Shown: positions 35,572 through 44,385 of the stretch, piece after piece
Layout of the letters: each line of letters opens with the position of its first letter
How positions within the stretch are numbered: the first letter of the stretch is position 1
NCBI GenBank assembly: GCA_002731875.1
Contig: PCCY01000020.1
Location: forward strand, 1 to 64,000
Direction of reading: 5' to 3'
Length of the DNA: 64,000 bases
Source of the DNA: Roseobacter sp.
GTDB taxonomy: Bacteria > Pseudomonadota > Alphaproteobacteria > Rhodobacterales > Rhodobacteraceae
The notes under the pieces: generated by a model
Told to the model about the DNA's origin: nothing
The model's database searches: none
What the model saw: only the letters and a program-made list of their open reading frames with translations
Made by a program: the position numbers and the translations under genes

Positions 35572-35736
35572 ATGGTTTTCAAGATCGTATTATTGTTTCT
35601 GGTCGCCATGGGTACGCTTGCATGGTTCGGCAAAATGCACTGGCTCGGCGGTACAAAGCTGCGGCAGGCAAAATGTAATAGTTGTGGACGCTACCGTATT
35701 GGCAAAGGCCCATGCGGTTGTGGGGGTAAAAGTTGA
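35572..35736 (+). CDS. 54-residue membrane protein with a zinc-ribbon tail
   Basis: This frame fills the gap between the S49 protease (stop 3 bases upstream) and the antiporter. It encodes an N-terminal membrane segment (about 3-19) and a cytoplasmic tail with Cys-x2-Cys (CNSC, 35-38) and Cys-x-Cys (CGC, 49-51), able to bind one zinc. The stop shares bases with the next start (TGATG). Codon use and close packing support a real gene. I do not recognise a named family; it may be an accessory of the adjacent protease or transporter. Confidence 0.7.
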   Translation: MVFKIVLLFLVAMGTLAWFGKMHWLGGTKLRQAKCNSCGRYRIGKGPCGCGGKS

Positions 35737-36695
35737 TGATTATGCCATGGGTACTGAGTGTTTTGGGTTTGCTGATACTGCTTTTGGCAGGCGATGCGCT
35801 GGTTAAAGGTGCAGTAAACCTTTCGTTGCGTTTGGGCGTGCCGGCACTGGTTGTCAGTTTGACCATTGTTGCGTTTGGAACATCGGCACCTGAATTGCTG
35901 GTTTCTGTCAAGGCGATCATCGACAACGCGCCAGGGATCGCGTTGGGAAACGTGGTCGGATCGAACACCGCCAATATCCTCTTGGTGCTTGGGGTGCCGG
36001 CTTTGTTGGCAACGATGCATAGCTCGGAATGCAATACGCGCAAAACGTTCAACATGATGATAGCTGCATCAGTGCTGTTTATCGTGCTGGCGTTCAGGGG
36101 CGTATTTGATGTCTGGTCGGGTCTTATCCTGTTGTCCGGGCTGTCTTATGTACTGTACGACGCCTATCGCGATACCAAGGAACATCGTGCGCGTAATTCC
36201 GAAGCGTTGCCTGATGATACGGAAGATCTTGAAGGAGCGGACCCCAGCATGCCGGGCTGGCGCATCGGATTTTTTCTGGTGCTTGGGCTGGTCGGCTTAC
36301 CATTGGGGGCAAGTTTGCTGGTCGACAATGCGTCGATCATCGCCCGTGCATACGGCGTAAGTGACACTGTCATCGGGCTCACCCTGGTGGCGATCGGCAC
36401 TTCGTTGCCGGAATTGGCAACGACAGTGATGGCCGCGTTGCGCCGCCAAGCCGACGTTGCACTGGGCAATGTCATCGGATCAAACATCTTCAACTTGCTT
36501 GGTATTATCGGCATCGCGACGCTGATCGGGCCGATAGAGGTCGATCCAGAGTTCCTTCGCTTCGATCTGTGGGTGATGCTAGGCGTATCGTTACTGCTTT
36601 TCCCCTTCGTGTATCTCGGGTGGGACATAACGCGTCGCTGGGGCGTGGTGCTGTGCGCGGTTTACGCTGCCTATCTGGCTGCTATCCTGGTTTAG
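35736..36695 (+). CDS. Calcium/sodium antiporter (CaCA family, YrbG-like)
   Basis: A 319-residue protein with ten membrane segments in two inverted halves. The two alpha-repeats read FGTSAPELLVSV...GNVVGSNTANI and IGTSLPELATTV...GNVIGSNIFNL, with both acidic ion-binding Glu residues kept. It exchanges Ca2+ (or another cation) for Na+. ATG 35736 overlaps the preceding stop in TGATG. A polar loop at about 145-175 separates the halves. Confidence 0.92.
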   Translation: MIMPWVLSVLGLLILLLAGDALVKGAVNLSLRLGVPALVVSLTIVAFGTSAPELLVSVKAIIDNAPGIALGNVVGSNTANILLVLGVPALLATMHSSECNTRKTFNMMIAASVLFIVLAFRGVFDVWSGLILLSGLSYVLYDAYRDTKEHRARNSEALPDDTEDLEGADPSMPGWRIGFFLVLGLVGLPLGASLLVDNASIIARAYGVSDTVIGLTLVAIGTSLPELATTVMAALRRQADVALGNVIGSNIFNLLGIIGIATLIGPIEVDPEFLRFDLWVMLGVSLLLFPFVYLGWDITRRWGVVLCAVYAAYLAAILV

Positions 36696-36708
36696 AAAGG
36701 GTGCAACA

Positions 36709-37491
36709 ATGACGCAGCATGCGCTGGTAACAGGTGGCGGGGCCCGTTTGGGGCGGGCTATGGCGTTGTACCTGGGTGATCGTGGTTTCGATGTCGCCGT
36801 GCATTACAACACTTCGTCAGACGGCGCAGACGAGGTAGTCGGCGCGCTGAAGGCCCGGGGCAGGCGCGCTGTCGCCGTGCAAGCTGACCTTCTGGACGAG
36901 GCCGCGACCCAAGACTTGTTCGGGCGGGCGGTAGACGCTTTGGGAGGCGCGATCACCTGTCTCGTCAACAACGCCTCGGTGTTTGAATATGACAATATCA
37001 CCACTGCTACGGCAAATAGCTGGGACCGTCACATGGGCAGCAATCTTCGGGCCCCGTTTGTGCTGACGCAAGCTATGGCGGCCCAGGGGCTTGAACCCGA
37101 TACTGATGAACAGGGCGAGCCTGTCGCAACCGGTTTGGTTGTAAATATGCTGGACCAGCGGGTGCAGAAACTGACACCCGAATTCATGACCTATACGATC
37201 GCCAAGATGGGGCTATGGGCGATGACCAGAACCACAGCGCAGGCGCTTGCCCCTGCCATCCGGGTCAATGCGATAGGGCCGGGCCCGACGTTGAAAGGGG
37301 CCAGACAGTCACAAGACCATTTCGACGGGCAGCGATCCCGGGTTCCTCTGGGGCGCGGGGCAAACCCCGATGATATTACTGCGGCACTGGGTTATTTTCT
37401 GGATGCAAAATCGGTCACCGGCCAGCTTTTATGTACTGACGGCGGTCAACATCTGACATGGAAAACAAGGGATATCCAAGGTGTTGAGTAA
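36709..37491 (+). CDS. Short-chain reductase of the pteridine reductase / FolM type
   Basis: A 260-residue SDR. The NADP loop is TGGGARLG (8-15), NNAS is at 87-90, and catalytic Tyr162 and Lys166 sit in YTIAK. The usual catalytic Ser is replaced by Asp149 (NMLD), a hallmark of pteridine reductases (PTR1, FolM) that reduce dihydro- or biopterin. The Arg-containing loop GGGARLGRA also matches that group. It may therefore supply tetrahydropterin or tetrahydromonapterin. It starts 13 bases after the antiporter gene. No fol gene is adjacent. Confidence 0.85.
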   Translation: MTQHALVTGGGARLGRAMALYLGDRGFDVAVHYNTSSDGADEVVGALKARGRRAVAVQADLLDEAATQDLFGRAVDALGGAITCLVNNASVFEYDNITTATANSWDRHMGSNLRAPFVLTQAMAAQGLEPDTDEQGEPVATGLVVNMLDQRVQKLTPEFMTYTIAKMGLWAMTRTTAQALAPAIRVNAIGPGPTLKGARQSQDHFDGQRSRVPLGRGANPDDITAALGYFLDAKSVTGQLLCTDGGQHLTWKTRDIQGVE

Positions 37492-37764
37492 CCCGAATTG
37501 AAAAGTTTTGCACGTCAGGATAAACGTTAACAAATTCGTTACAAATTGCTTTGTGTTTTCAGTAACTTGTGAGGGGTTGATAATTGTTCTCTTTTATTTC
37601 AACGGCTTGTGCAACTGCCTAAAAAATAGGCGATGCGTAGAAGCCCTCCGAAAATATAGGGAAACTCGTGTTCACGGAAAGTTATACGCAGGGTTATCCA
37701 CAGTATCCGTGGGTATGTTTACCCTTGCTCCCTGTCACTACCTATTGCAGAGCCGAGAGAATCA
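37492..37764. other. AT-rich intergenic region with a DnaA box
   Basis: This 273-base gap before uvrC is clearly richer in A and T than its surroundings. It holds TTATCCACA at 37694-37702, a perfect DnaA-box consensus, and TTATACGCA at 37682-37690, one mismatch away. An 86-codon frame spanning it has no family features or ribosome-binding site and is not called. The region probably includes the uvrC promoter. Confidence 0.5.
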
Positions 37765-39630
37765 ATGACGAATCCAAACACCCCGATGAAAACCGGATTT
37801 GACGTTATCCAATCGTATCTCAAGACCCTCGATGGGTCTCCCGGCGTATACCGAATGCTCGATTCTGAAAGCCGGGTGCTGTACGTGGGCAAGGCACGGA
37901 ACCTGCGCGCACGGGTCAGCAATTACGCGCGCCCGTCGGGGCATTCGGGACGTATAGCGCGGATGATCTCGAACACCGCTTCGATGATGTTTTTGACCAC
38001 AAAAACCGAAACCGAAGCGCTGCTGCTAGAGCAAAACCTCATCAAGCAACTCAAGCCCAAGTTCAACGTGCTTTTGCGCGATGATAAAAGCTTTCCCAAC
38101 ATCTTGGTCACTACAGGACACGACTATCCCCAGATCAAGAAGCATCGTGGTGCCAAGAAGGAACAGGGAAATTACTATGGTCCTTTCGCCAGTGCAGGAG
38201 CGGTAAACCGGACGCTGAATCAGTTGCAGCGGGTATTTCTGCTAAGAGACTGTTCTGACGCCATGTTTGAAAGTCGCACTCGCCCGTGTCTGCAACACCA
38301 GATCAAGCGATGCTCAGCCCCTTGCGTCGGCAAGATCAGTCCCGAAGACTACGGTAAGACCGTGCAGGATGCTCAAAAATTCCTGAATGGCAAATCAACG
38401 GATATACAAAGCCGGCTCGCGTCTGACATGGCGCTGGCCTCGGAGAACATGGAGTTCGAGCGCGCTGCGGCGCTGCGTGACCGCATCAAGGCGCTGACGC
38501 AGGTGCAGACGGCTCAGGGGATCAACCCGCAAACTGTGTCCGAAGCCGATATCATAGCACTTCATATGGATCAGGGCCAAGCTTGCGTTCAGGTGTTCTT
38601 TATCCGTGCGAACCAAAACTGGGGCAACCATGATTACTATCCACGGGTCGGGCCCGACGTGGATGCGGCTGAGGTTTTGGAGGCTTTCATCGGCCAGTTT
38701 TACGACACACGGGAACCGCCTCGGCAGCTCATTCTATCCAATGAGATCGAAAGCCCGGATTTGATGACGGAGGCGCTTTCGGGTAAACTTGGCCGTAAAG
38801 TTGAACTGATCGTGCCGCAACGCGGCGAAAAGGCCGAGCTTGTGGAGAGCGCATTGAGAAATGCGCGCGAGTCGCTGGCAAGAAAATTGGCGGAAACGGC
38901 CAGTCAGTCCAATTTGCTGAAAGGCATAGCGCAGGCGTTTGATCTTGAGGCACCGCCGCAGCGTATCGAAGTCTACGATAACTCGCATATTCAGGGCACC
39001 AACGCAGTCGGAGCGATGATTGTCGCGGGCCCCGAGGGAATGATGAAGAACCAATATCGCAAATTCAATATCCGGGGCGATGATCTTACCCCAGGGGATG
39101 ATTTCGGGATGATGAAAGAGGTTTTGATGCGGCGGTTCAAGCGTCTGTTGAAAGAAGACCCCGATCGCAAGCTCGGCATGTGGCCCGATTTGCTTTTGAT
39201 CGACGGCGGGGCCGGGCAGGTCAGTGCGGTCGCTTCGATCATGAAGGAATATGGTGTTGAAGATATTCCGATGGTCGGCGTCGCGAAAGGCGTTGATCGC
39301 GATGCCGGCAAGGAGGAGTTTTACCGGGTGAACCAACGACCGATGGCGTTGCGTCATAACGACCCGGTTTTGTATTTCATCCAAAGACTGCGCGACGAAG
39401 CCCATCGCTTTGCCATCGGTACGCATCGCGCAAAGCGCGCCAAGGCCATTGGTGCCACGCCTCTGGATGACATAGCCGGTGTGGGCGCGGCAAGAAAACG
39501 CGCTTTGCTGGCTCACTTTGGATCGGCGAAAGCAGTTTCGCGCGCCAACCTGAGCGATCTGAAAGCCGTTCAAGGTGTTTCCGGCGCTTTGGCGGAACGT
39601 ATTTATGCGTTTTTCCACGAGCGTAGTTGA
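37765..39630 (+). CDS. uvrC: Excinuclease ABC subunit C
   Basis: This 621-residue nuclease makes both incisions in nucleotide excision repair with UvrAB. The N-terminal GIY-YIG domain (GVYRML...[17 protein letters not shown], about 29-55), the UVR coiled coil near 215-240, the RNase-H-like C-nuclease region ([21 protein letters not shown]) and the C-terminal helix-hairpin-helix pair are present. An in-frame ATG seven codons later is possible. Length is normal. pgsA follows after about 120 bases. Confidence 0.97.
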   Translation: MTNPNTPMKTGFDVIQSYLKTLDGSPGVYRMLDSESRVLYVGKARNLRARVSNYARPSGHSGRIARMISNTASMMFLTTKTETEALLLEQNLIKQLKPKFNVLLRDDKSFPNILVTTGHDYPQIKKHRGAKKEQGNYYGPFASAGAVNRTLNQLQRVFLLRDCSDAMFESRTRPCLQHQIKRCSAPCVGKISPEDYGKTVQDAQKFLNGKSTDIQSRLASDMALASENMEFERAAALRDRIKALTQVQTAQGINPQTVSEADIIALHMDQGQACVQVFFIRANQNWGNHDYYPRVGPDVDAAEVLEAFIGQFYDTREPPRQLILSNEIESPDLMTEALSGKLGRKVELIVPQRGEKAELVESALRNARESLARKLAETASQSNLLKGIAQAFDLEAPPQRIEVYDNSHIQGTNAVGAMIVAGPEGMMKNQYRKFNIRGDDLTPGDDFGMMKEVLMRRFKRLLKEDPDRKLGMWPDLLLIDGGAGQVSAVASIMKEYGVEDIPMVGVAKGVDRDAGKEEFYRVNQRPMALRHNDPVLYFIQRLRDEAHRFAIGTHRAKRAKAIGATPLDDIAGVGAARKRALLAHFGSAKAVSRANLSDLKAVQGVSGALAERIYAFFHERS

Positions 39631-39751
39631 AAGGGCCGCGATCTCCAGCGCATAACGTTGTTACGGGACGCTCCGCGAGGAGTTTATTTTGCAAAATGAA
39701 GAGGATGTGTTGGCACTTTCCCCTTTAGGTTTGGCGCTGTAGGGTGGTGTT

Positions 39752-40417
39752 ATGAAGTGGAACATTCCGAATATCCTGACGCTCCTGCGTCTGATCGCAG
39801 CCCCTGGTGTGGCCGTCATGTTCTTGTATTTTACCCGGCCTTACGCTGACGCTCTGGCCATGGTTTTGTTTATCGCCGCGGCGGTGACGGACTGGTTTGA
39901 CGGATATCTTGCGAGGGCGTGGGGCCAGGAAACCAAACTGGGTGCGATGCTGGATCCCATTGCCGACAAAGCGATGGTTGTGATCGCCCTTATGGTGATT
40001 GTCGCATTCTCGAGCTGGTCTCCGTGGCTTGTTCTGCCCGCCACGGTCATTTTGTTCCGCGAGGTGTTTGTGTCTGGCTTGCGCGAATATCTGGGTGATG
40101 TTTCGGGCACATTGAAGGTGACCAGGTTGGCGAAATGGAAAACCACAACGCAAATGGTGGCTATTGCCGTATTGTTCGGGCAGGGGTTATTCGAACATTA
40201 TTTCGGTATGTCGATTTTCGGCATGGACGCAGCCATGGTCAGCGCAATCCTGAACGGTGAAGAAACCGACGTGTTAGGGTTAAGCTGGAAGTTCCACGGT
40301 ATGGTGCTGGCCGGCCAGGTCGGACTGACATTGCTGTGGATCGCAGCGGCACTTACTGCAATCACAGGCTATGATTATTTGCGCAAGGCCTTGCCTCATT
40401 TGGTGGAGACGCGATGA
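39752..40417 (+). CDS. pgsA: CDP-diacylglycerol--glycerol-3-phosphate 3-phosphatidyltransferase
   Basis: A 221-residue integral membrane enzyme that makes phosphatidylglycerophosphate, the precursor of phosphatidylglycerol and cardiolipin. The CDP-alcohol transferase motif DG-x2-AR-x8-G-x3-D-x3-D is complete (DGYLARAWGQETKLGAMLDP and the following IAD). Several hydrophobic segments follow. The gene overlaps moaD by 4 bases. The uvrC-pgsA-moaD-moaE order is typical of Rhodobacterales. Confidence 0.95.
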   Translation: MKWNIPNILTLLRLIAAPGVAVMFLYFTRPYADALAMVLFIAAAVTDWFDGYLARAWGQETKLGAMLDPIADKAMVVIALMVIVAFSSWSPWLVLPATVILFREVFVSGLREYLGDVSGTLKVTRLAKWKTTTQMVAIAVLFGQGLFEHYFGMSIFGMDAAMVSAILNGEETDVLGLSWKFHGMVLAGQVGLTLLWIAAALTAITGYDYLRKALPHLVETR

Positions 40418-40662
40418 TGGACATATTGTATTTTGCCTGGGTGCGGGAACGCATCGGCGTGCCACGCGAGCGGATAGAGACTTCGGCGAAGACGGTGTCC
40501 GATCTGGTTGCCGAACTGTGCGGACGTGAAGAAAGATACCAGCTGGCGTTTTCGGACCTCAGCAGCCTGCGTGTCGCTGTGGATCAGGAGCTTTCCGACT
40601 TTGACGCCTCGTTGGCCGGGGCGCGCGAGGTTGCGTTCTTTCCGCCTATGACGGGGGGCTGA
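40414..40662 (+). CDS. moaD: Molybdopterin synthase small subunit
   Basis: An 82-residue ubiquitin-like protein ending in the essential Gly-Gly (PPMTGG), which is thiocarboxylated and donates sulfur to precursor Z. The start is one of two consecutive ATGs at 40414 or 40417, overlapping the pgsA stop. moaE begins 1 base after its stop. Confidence 0.95.
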   Translation: MMDILYFAWVRERIGVPRERIETSAKTVSDLVAELCGREERYQLAFSDLSSLRVAVDQELSDFDASLAGAREVAFFPPMTGG

Positions 40663-40663
40663 G

Positions 40664-41107
40664 ATGTACATATCTGTTCAGGACCAACCTTTCGATCTGG
40701 GCACGGTGTCGGCGGAATTTGCCTCAGGCCACACCAACACCGGCGCGATTGTCACCTTTACCGGGCTTGTCCGGGGAGGAGCCGAGGATCGGCTCGAGGC
40801 CATGGAAATCGAACATTACCCGGGTATGACGGAGGCTGCATTGAATGCGATGGCCGAGAACGCGATCAGCCGTTTCTCTTTGGGTGATGCCTTGATCATT
40901 CATCGCTACGGGAGGCTGGTGCCCGGAGAGATGATTATGATGGTGGCCACGGCGGCACGCCACCGCAAGGACGCTTTTGATGCGGCCGAGTTCCTGATGG
41001 ACTATCTTAAATCGCGTGCACCATTCTGGAAAAGAGAAATTTCGGACAGCGGTGCGTCGTGGGTCGCATCAAAGGATGAAGATGAGGACGCGTTGAGCCG
41101 CTGGTAG
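40664..41107 (+). CDS. moaE: Molybdopterin synthase catalytic subunit
   Basis: A 147-residue MoaE. It keeps FTGLVRGG, MEIEHYPGM, HRYGRLVPGE and the catalytic lysine region DYLKSRAPFWKRE. With MoaD it converts cyclic pyranopterin monophosphate to molybdopterin. The gene follows moaD by one base. moaB lies 12 kb away and the MOSC protein 37 kb away; the other cofactor genes are not seen. Confidence 0.96.
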   Translation: MYISVQDQPFDLGTVSAEFASGHTNTGAIVTFTGLVRGGAEDRLEAMEIEHYPGMTEAALNAMAENAISRFSLGDALIIHRYGRLVPGEMIMMVATAARHRKDAFDAAEFLMDYLKSRAPFWKREISDSGASWVASKDEDEDALSRW

Positions 41108-41108
41108 C

Positions 41109-41435
41109 CTATCTGACTTTATGGGCGTCGATATAGGCACGCATTTCCTCGGCTTCGTGGCGAGCATCGCGCAGGCCATCCATCGCAGCGCGCAGTTCTG
41201 CTTCTGTCTGGCTTAGTTGATTGGTCAATTCGGCCTCGCGTTGCTGAAGATAGGTAATCGCCTGATCACGGGTTTCTTCAGCCTCGTGCAGTTCCTGGCT
41301 CATCCTGTCGAGCTGGGCGACATCATCCGCCGCGACGCGGGTGAACCGATGTAAAAGCCAGTTCGCAAACCAGCCCAGACAGAATGCGACGAATAGGATA
41401 ATCGCTGTTGCGATGACAAATTCGGTTCTGCTCAT
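41109..41435 (-). CDS. Membrane-anchored coiled-coil protein
   Basis: A 108-residue hypothetical protein. One membrane segment (about 6-26) is followed by a long heptad-rich helix (about 38-103: HEAEETRDQAITYLQQREAE and onward). No catalytic motif is visible. It starts 1 base after the OmpA/BON gene stop and is in the same orientation, so the two are co-transcribed. It might link the inner membrane to the periplasmic OmpA-type protein or act in division; that is speculative. Confidence 0.75.
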   Translation of the reverse strand: MSRTEFVIATAIILFVAFCLGWFANWLLHRFTRVAADDVAQLDRMSQELHEAEETRDQAITYLQQREAELTNQLSQTEAELRAAMDGLRDARHEAEEMRAYIDAHKVR

Positions 41436-41436
41436 G

Positions 41437-43335
41437 TCAATTGCCTTCTTGGGTCGGTTCAGATGAGCCGTCTATATCGCTGGTTTCCGTGGCGTTTTCC
41501 AGACCTGTTTCATTATCCTGCGCGGAGAGTTCAGGGCGGATCAGCTTGAATTCGATCCGGCGGTTCGCTTCGCGGCCTTCTTCGGTGTCATTTGCGGCCA
41601 CGGGTGATTCTTCGCCGAAACCTTTTGCGATGAACGAGCCGGTAAGCACACGGCGGGCGCGCAGTTCGTTCAGGACGGATTCAGCACGCGACTGGCTGAG
41701 AGCGAGGTTCATCTCTTCACGGCCCTGACTGTCGGTATAGCCTTGAATTTCAAGAGCGACGTCGCCGCAGGTCTTGAGAAGTTCCGCAATGCTGTCCATA
41801 GTTCCAAGCGCTGAGGCATCGATGGTGGCACTGCCAGGTTCGAAGTTGATCTTTCCCGCCGCGACGATGTCACCTATCTGGCTTTCGCATTCTTCGGGGG
41901 TGGGCAGCCCCAGCACGGGGTCGAGCTTTTCCTGATAAACCACCGCGATGTCGTAATCCTGACCTTCGCCCAACTTTCCAGCCAGCAACGTGGCTATTTG
42001 AGAACCCGCATCGGGGTTGCCTGTATTGCCGCTTACACTGACGTTGTCAGGCGTCACGATTACCGTCCCATTGGATAGTTTCGACAGCGCATCAAGCGCC
42101 GACAGAACCCGCGTGGGCCAATCTGCGGGCAAATTCTCGACGACCCGGGCCGCAGTGTAGACGTTCTTAGACCCGAAGCTGGCTTTGGCATAGCTATCCG
42201 CCAGGTTGCGCAACGCGTCGTCGCTGAGACGCCCGCGCAGCTGCACCTGACCTTCAGGAGAGAGCGTGGCGACAAATTCGGGCGGGCCGGCGTTGGGGTC
42301 GACTTCCTTGGGCAGGCGGGAATCCAGAACAAATACGTCGGGCAAAGAGGTTTCAAGTTCACCCACGACGCGATCAAACAGCGCCTGGTCCGTACCTTCG
42401 GCGGCAACCAGGCTGATATCAGCATCGGCAAAGGTAACGGAGCCACCGCCAATTTTCGCCAATGCCGCGATGGCTTTGTCTACCGCTTCGGCCCAACGGG
42501 GGCTTGGTACACCAAGGCCAACGGTACAGCGCAGCGGTTCTGTGGCACCGGCGGCTTTTGCGGCGTTGAGAATTCTGAGGCTGGCTTTGTCGGTGTCGGC
42601 GCTACAGGCATCGAACCCGCCAGTTCCGTCACGAATTTGGAACCGCAGGGTAAACGGCGTTATGACAGGGCGGGGTGCCGCGATGTCGAGCGTCACATTC
42701 AGGCCCGGAGGCGCGGAACGGGTCAACAGTGTTTCCAACCGTGCCTTTGCTTCCGGACTATCGGAAATCGCCGTGATTGAAACACGTCCGGCTGAGGCGG
42801 ATATTTTGGCTCTGGGGAGTTTCTCGATGGCGGATATGGCGAAAGCAAAGGCGTCTTCCCAACCGTCAGGGGATGGATAATTGGCTGATTCCAGCAGATC
42901 GGCAACATTTTCGGGGCCCACCAGTGCGTTGAAGCGCGCGTTGGCTGCATCACGGTCGGTGGTGGTGGGAATCAGACCGATGATCGAGACGCCCGAGTCG
43001 TTGCGCAGAATTTCGGCCGAAAATTTGGGCGCGGCGATGGCTGCCTGAGCGACGACTTCCATTTGGTCGATGATCCGCGCGGCGTCGACGACCGAACCGG
43101 CAGCGGTCAGGGCATTGAACCGCATGACTTCGTTTGGGGCGGTGCCCGACAAGGTTACCTTGAGCCCGTCGGCTTCGACCTCGGCCCAGGGCATGGCTTT
43201 GTCATCCAAAACATTGCGTACGCCGATTTCGGAGCTTTCCTCGATTAAGGTGACCGAAAAGTTCGCCGCAACGAGAGATGCGCCGGCCGCGAAGAAAAAA
43301 GTAAAGGCAATGATTAGAAGTGCAGATAGACGCAT
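41437..43335 (-). CDS. OmpA-family protein with BON-like repeats
   Basis: A 632-residue secreted protein. An N-terminal signal or anchor (MRLSALLIIAFTFFFAAGAS) precedes several repeated alpha/beta units resembling BON domains (for example AIAALAKIGGGSVTFADADI, ALDALSKLSNGTVIVTPDNV). A C-terminal OmpA domain (about 500-610) follows with peptidoglycan-binding residues in GYTDSQGREEMNLALSQSRA and RRIEFKL. It probably tethers the envelope to peptidoglycan. The upstream 21 codons of the open frame are excluded because the signal begins at MRLS. Confidence 0.85.
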   Translation of the reverse strand: MRLSALLIIAFTFFFAAGASLVAANFSVTLIEESSEIGVRNVLDDKAMPWAEVEADGLKVTLSGTAPNEVMRFNALTAAGSVVDAARIIDQMEVVAQAAIAAPKFSAEILRNDSGVSIIGLIPTTTDRDAANARFNALVGPENVADLLESANYPSPDGWEDAFAFAISAIEKLPRAKISASAGRVSITAISDSPEAKARLETLLTRSAPPGLNVTLDIAAPRPVITPFTLRFQIRDGTGGFDACSADTDKASLRILNAAKAAGATEPLRCTVGLGVPSPRWAEAVDKAIAALAKIGGGSVTFADADISLVAAEGTDQALFDRVVGELETSLPDVFVLDSRLPKEVDPNAGPPEFVATLSPEGQVQLRGRLSDDALRNLADSYAKASFGSKNVYTAARVVENLPADWPTRVLSALDALSKLSNGTVIVTPDNVSVSGNTGNPDAGSQIATLLAGKLGEGQDYDIAVVYQEKLDPVLGLPTPEECESQIGDIVAAGKINFEPGSATIDASALGTMDSIAELLKTCGDVALEIQGYTDSQGREEMNLALSQSRAESVLNELRARRVLTGSFIAKGFGEESPVAANDTEEGREANRRIEFKLIRPELSAQDNETGLENATETSDIDGSSEPTQEGN

Positions 43336-43398
43336 AAGCTCGTTTCTGAAGCCGTTGATATCGTGACCGTTGATACGTGCCACAGCGCAGGTGCGCAA

Positions 43399-44373
43399 TC
43401 ACACCAATAGCGCGATTGCAAAAAACGCAAGCGGGATCATGCCGGTATCGCGATTGGAACGAAACAGTTGCAGGAGCTTTTTGTTATTGTTGATATCGAG
43501 ACCGCGTAGTTGCCAGGCCATATGCCACCCCATCCCCCAGGGTCCACCCAGTGCCAGAACCATAGCCAGGAACGAAGCTTGATCCCGCAAGGCGAAGATC
43601 ACCGCCAGGCCCATCAACCCGACGGTTGCCATCAGGAAACGTCGCAACCACTGCGAGGTGCTTTCTCCGAACAGACGGGCAGTAGATTTCACGCCGATCA
43701 ACGCGTCGTCCTCGGCATCTTGGTGCGCGTAGATGGTGTCGTAAAACAGGGTCCAGCCGATCCCGGCAAAATACAGCACCACCGCCGGAGCCCCGAGCGA
43801 CCCCGTGTGCGCTGTCCAGGCCAACAGGGCCCCCCAATTGAATGCGATGCCCAAAAAGAGCTGTGGCCACCAGGTGAAACGCTTGGCGAAGGGGTAAACG
43901 GCGACGGGCAAGAGTGCCAGAACACCAAGCGAAATTGCCGCATGATTGAAGCTTAGCAATATAAACAACGAGATCAGGGCCTGTGCGACCATCCAGATGA
44001 CAGCGCCGGTGACGCTGACCTGGCCCGAAGGAATCGGTCGCGACCGTGTGCGCGCGACCTGAGCATCTATATCGCGGTCGGTGATATCGTTCCAGGTACA
44101 GCCCGCCCCCCGCATCAGCCACGCCCCCAGGCCGCACCCGATGAAGATCCACAGGTCGAACCAGCTTGCTTGCTGGTCGTACAGCATGGCCAGTGCAAGC
44201 CCCCACCAAGACGGAAGCAGGAGCAGCCAGGTTCCTATCGGTCGGTCGGCGCGGCTGAGCCTTAGATAGGGCCTCAGGAATGAGGGAGCGTAAAGGTCCA
44301 CCCAATTGTCAACGCGGGCGTCCGCAACACGCATGGTATCATTGGCATCTGGTGCAGGGGGGTGGTCTTGCAT
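43399..44373 (-). CDS. ubiA: 4-hydroxybenzoate octaprenyltransferase
   Basis: A 324-residue UbiA prenyltransferase that attaches the polyprenyl tail to 4-hydroxybenzoate in ubiquinone synthesis. Both Asp-rich motifs are visible: NDITDRDIDAQVARTRSRP (about 116-134) and DTIYAHQDAEDD (about 238). Eight or so membrane segments are predicted. The open frame runs on to 45156 through the antisense of rsmE, which I reject. Start ATG 44373 leaves 12 bases to the divergent rsmE start; a second ATG at 44334 would free more space for promoters. Confidence 0.94.
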   Translation of the reverse strand: MQDHPPAPDANDTMRVADARVDNWVDLYAPSFLRPYLRLSRADRPIGTWLLLLPSWWGLALAMLYDQQASWFDLWIFIGCGLGAWLMRGAGCTWNDITDRDIDAQVARTRSRPIPSGQVSVTGAVIWMVAQALISLFILLSFNHAAISLGVLALLPVAVYPFAKRFTWWPQLFLGIAFNWGALLAWTAHTGSLGAPAVVLYFAGIGWTLFYDTIYAHQDAEDDALIGVKSTARLFGESTSQWLRRFLMATVGLMGLAVIFALRDQASFLAMVLALGGPWGMGWHMAWQLRGLDINNNKKLLQLFRSNRDTGMIPLAFFAIALLV

Positions 44374-44385
44374 ATATCTGTGCCT

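Noticed and set aside
37527-37543. CtrA-like site (TTAAC...GTTAC)
   Set aside because: Spacing and second half-site do not match TTAA-N7-TTAA.
37508-37768. 86-codon frame in the gap before uvrC
   Set aside because: AT-rich, no ribosome-binding site, no family resemblance, and it covers the DnaA boxes and probable promoter.
39652-39740. Short leader peptides before pgsA
   Set aside because: Frames of 10-17 codons with a GAGGAG nearby, but no regulatory structure to support them.
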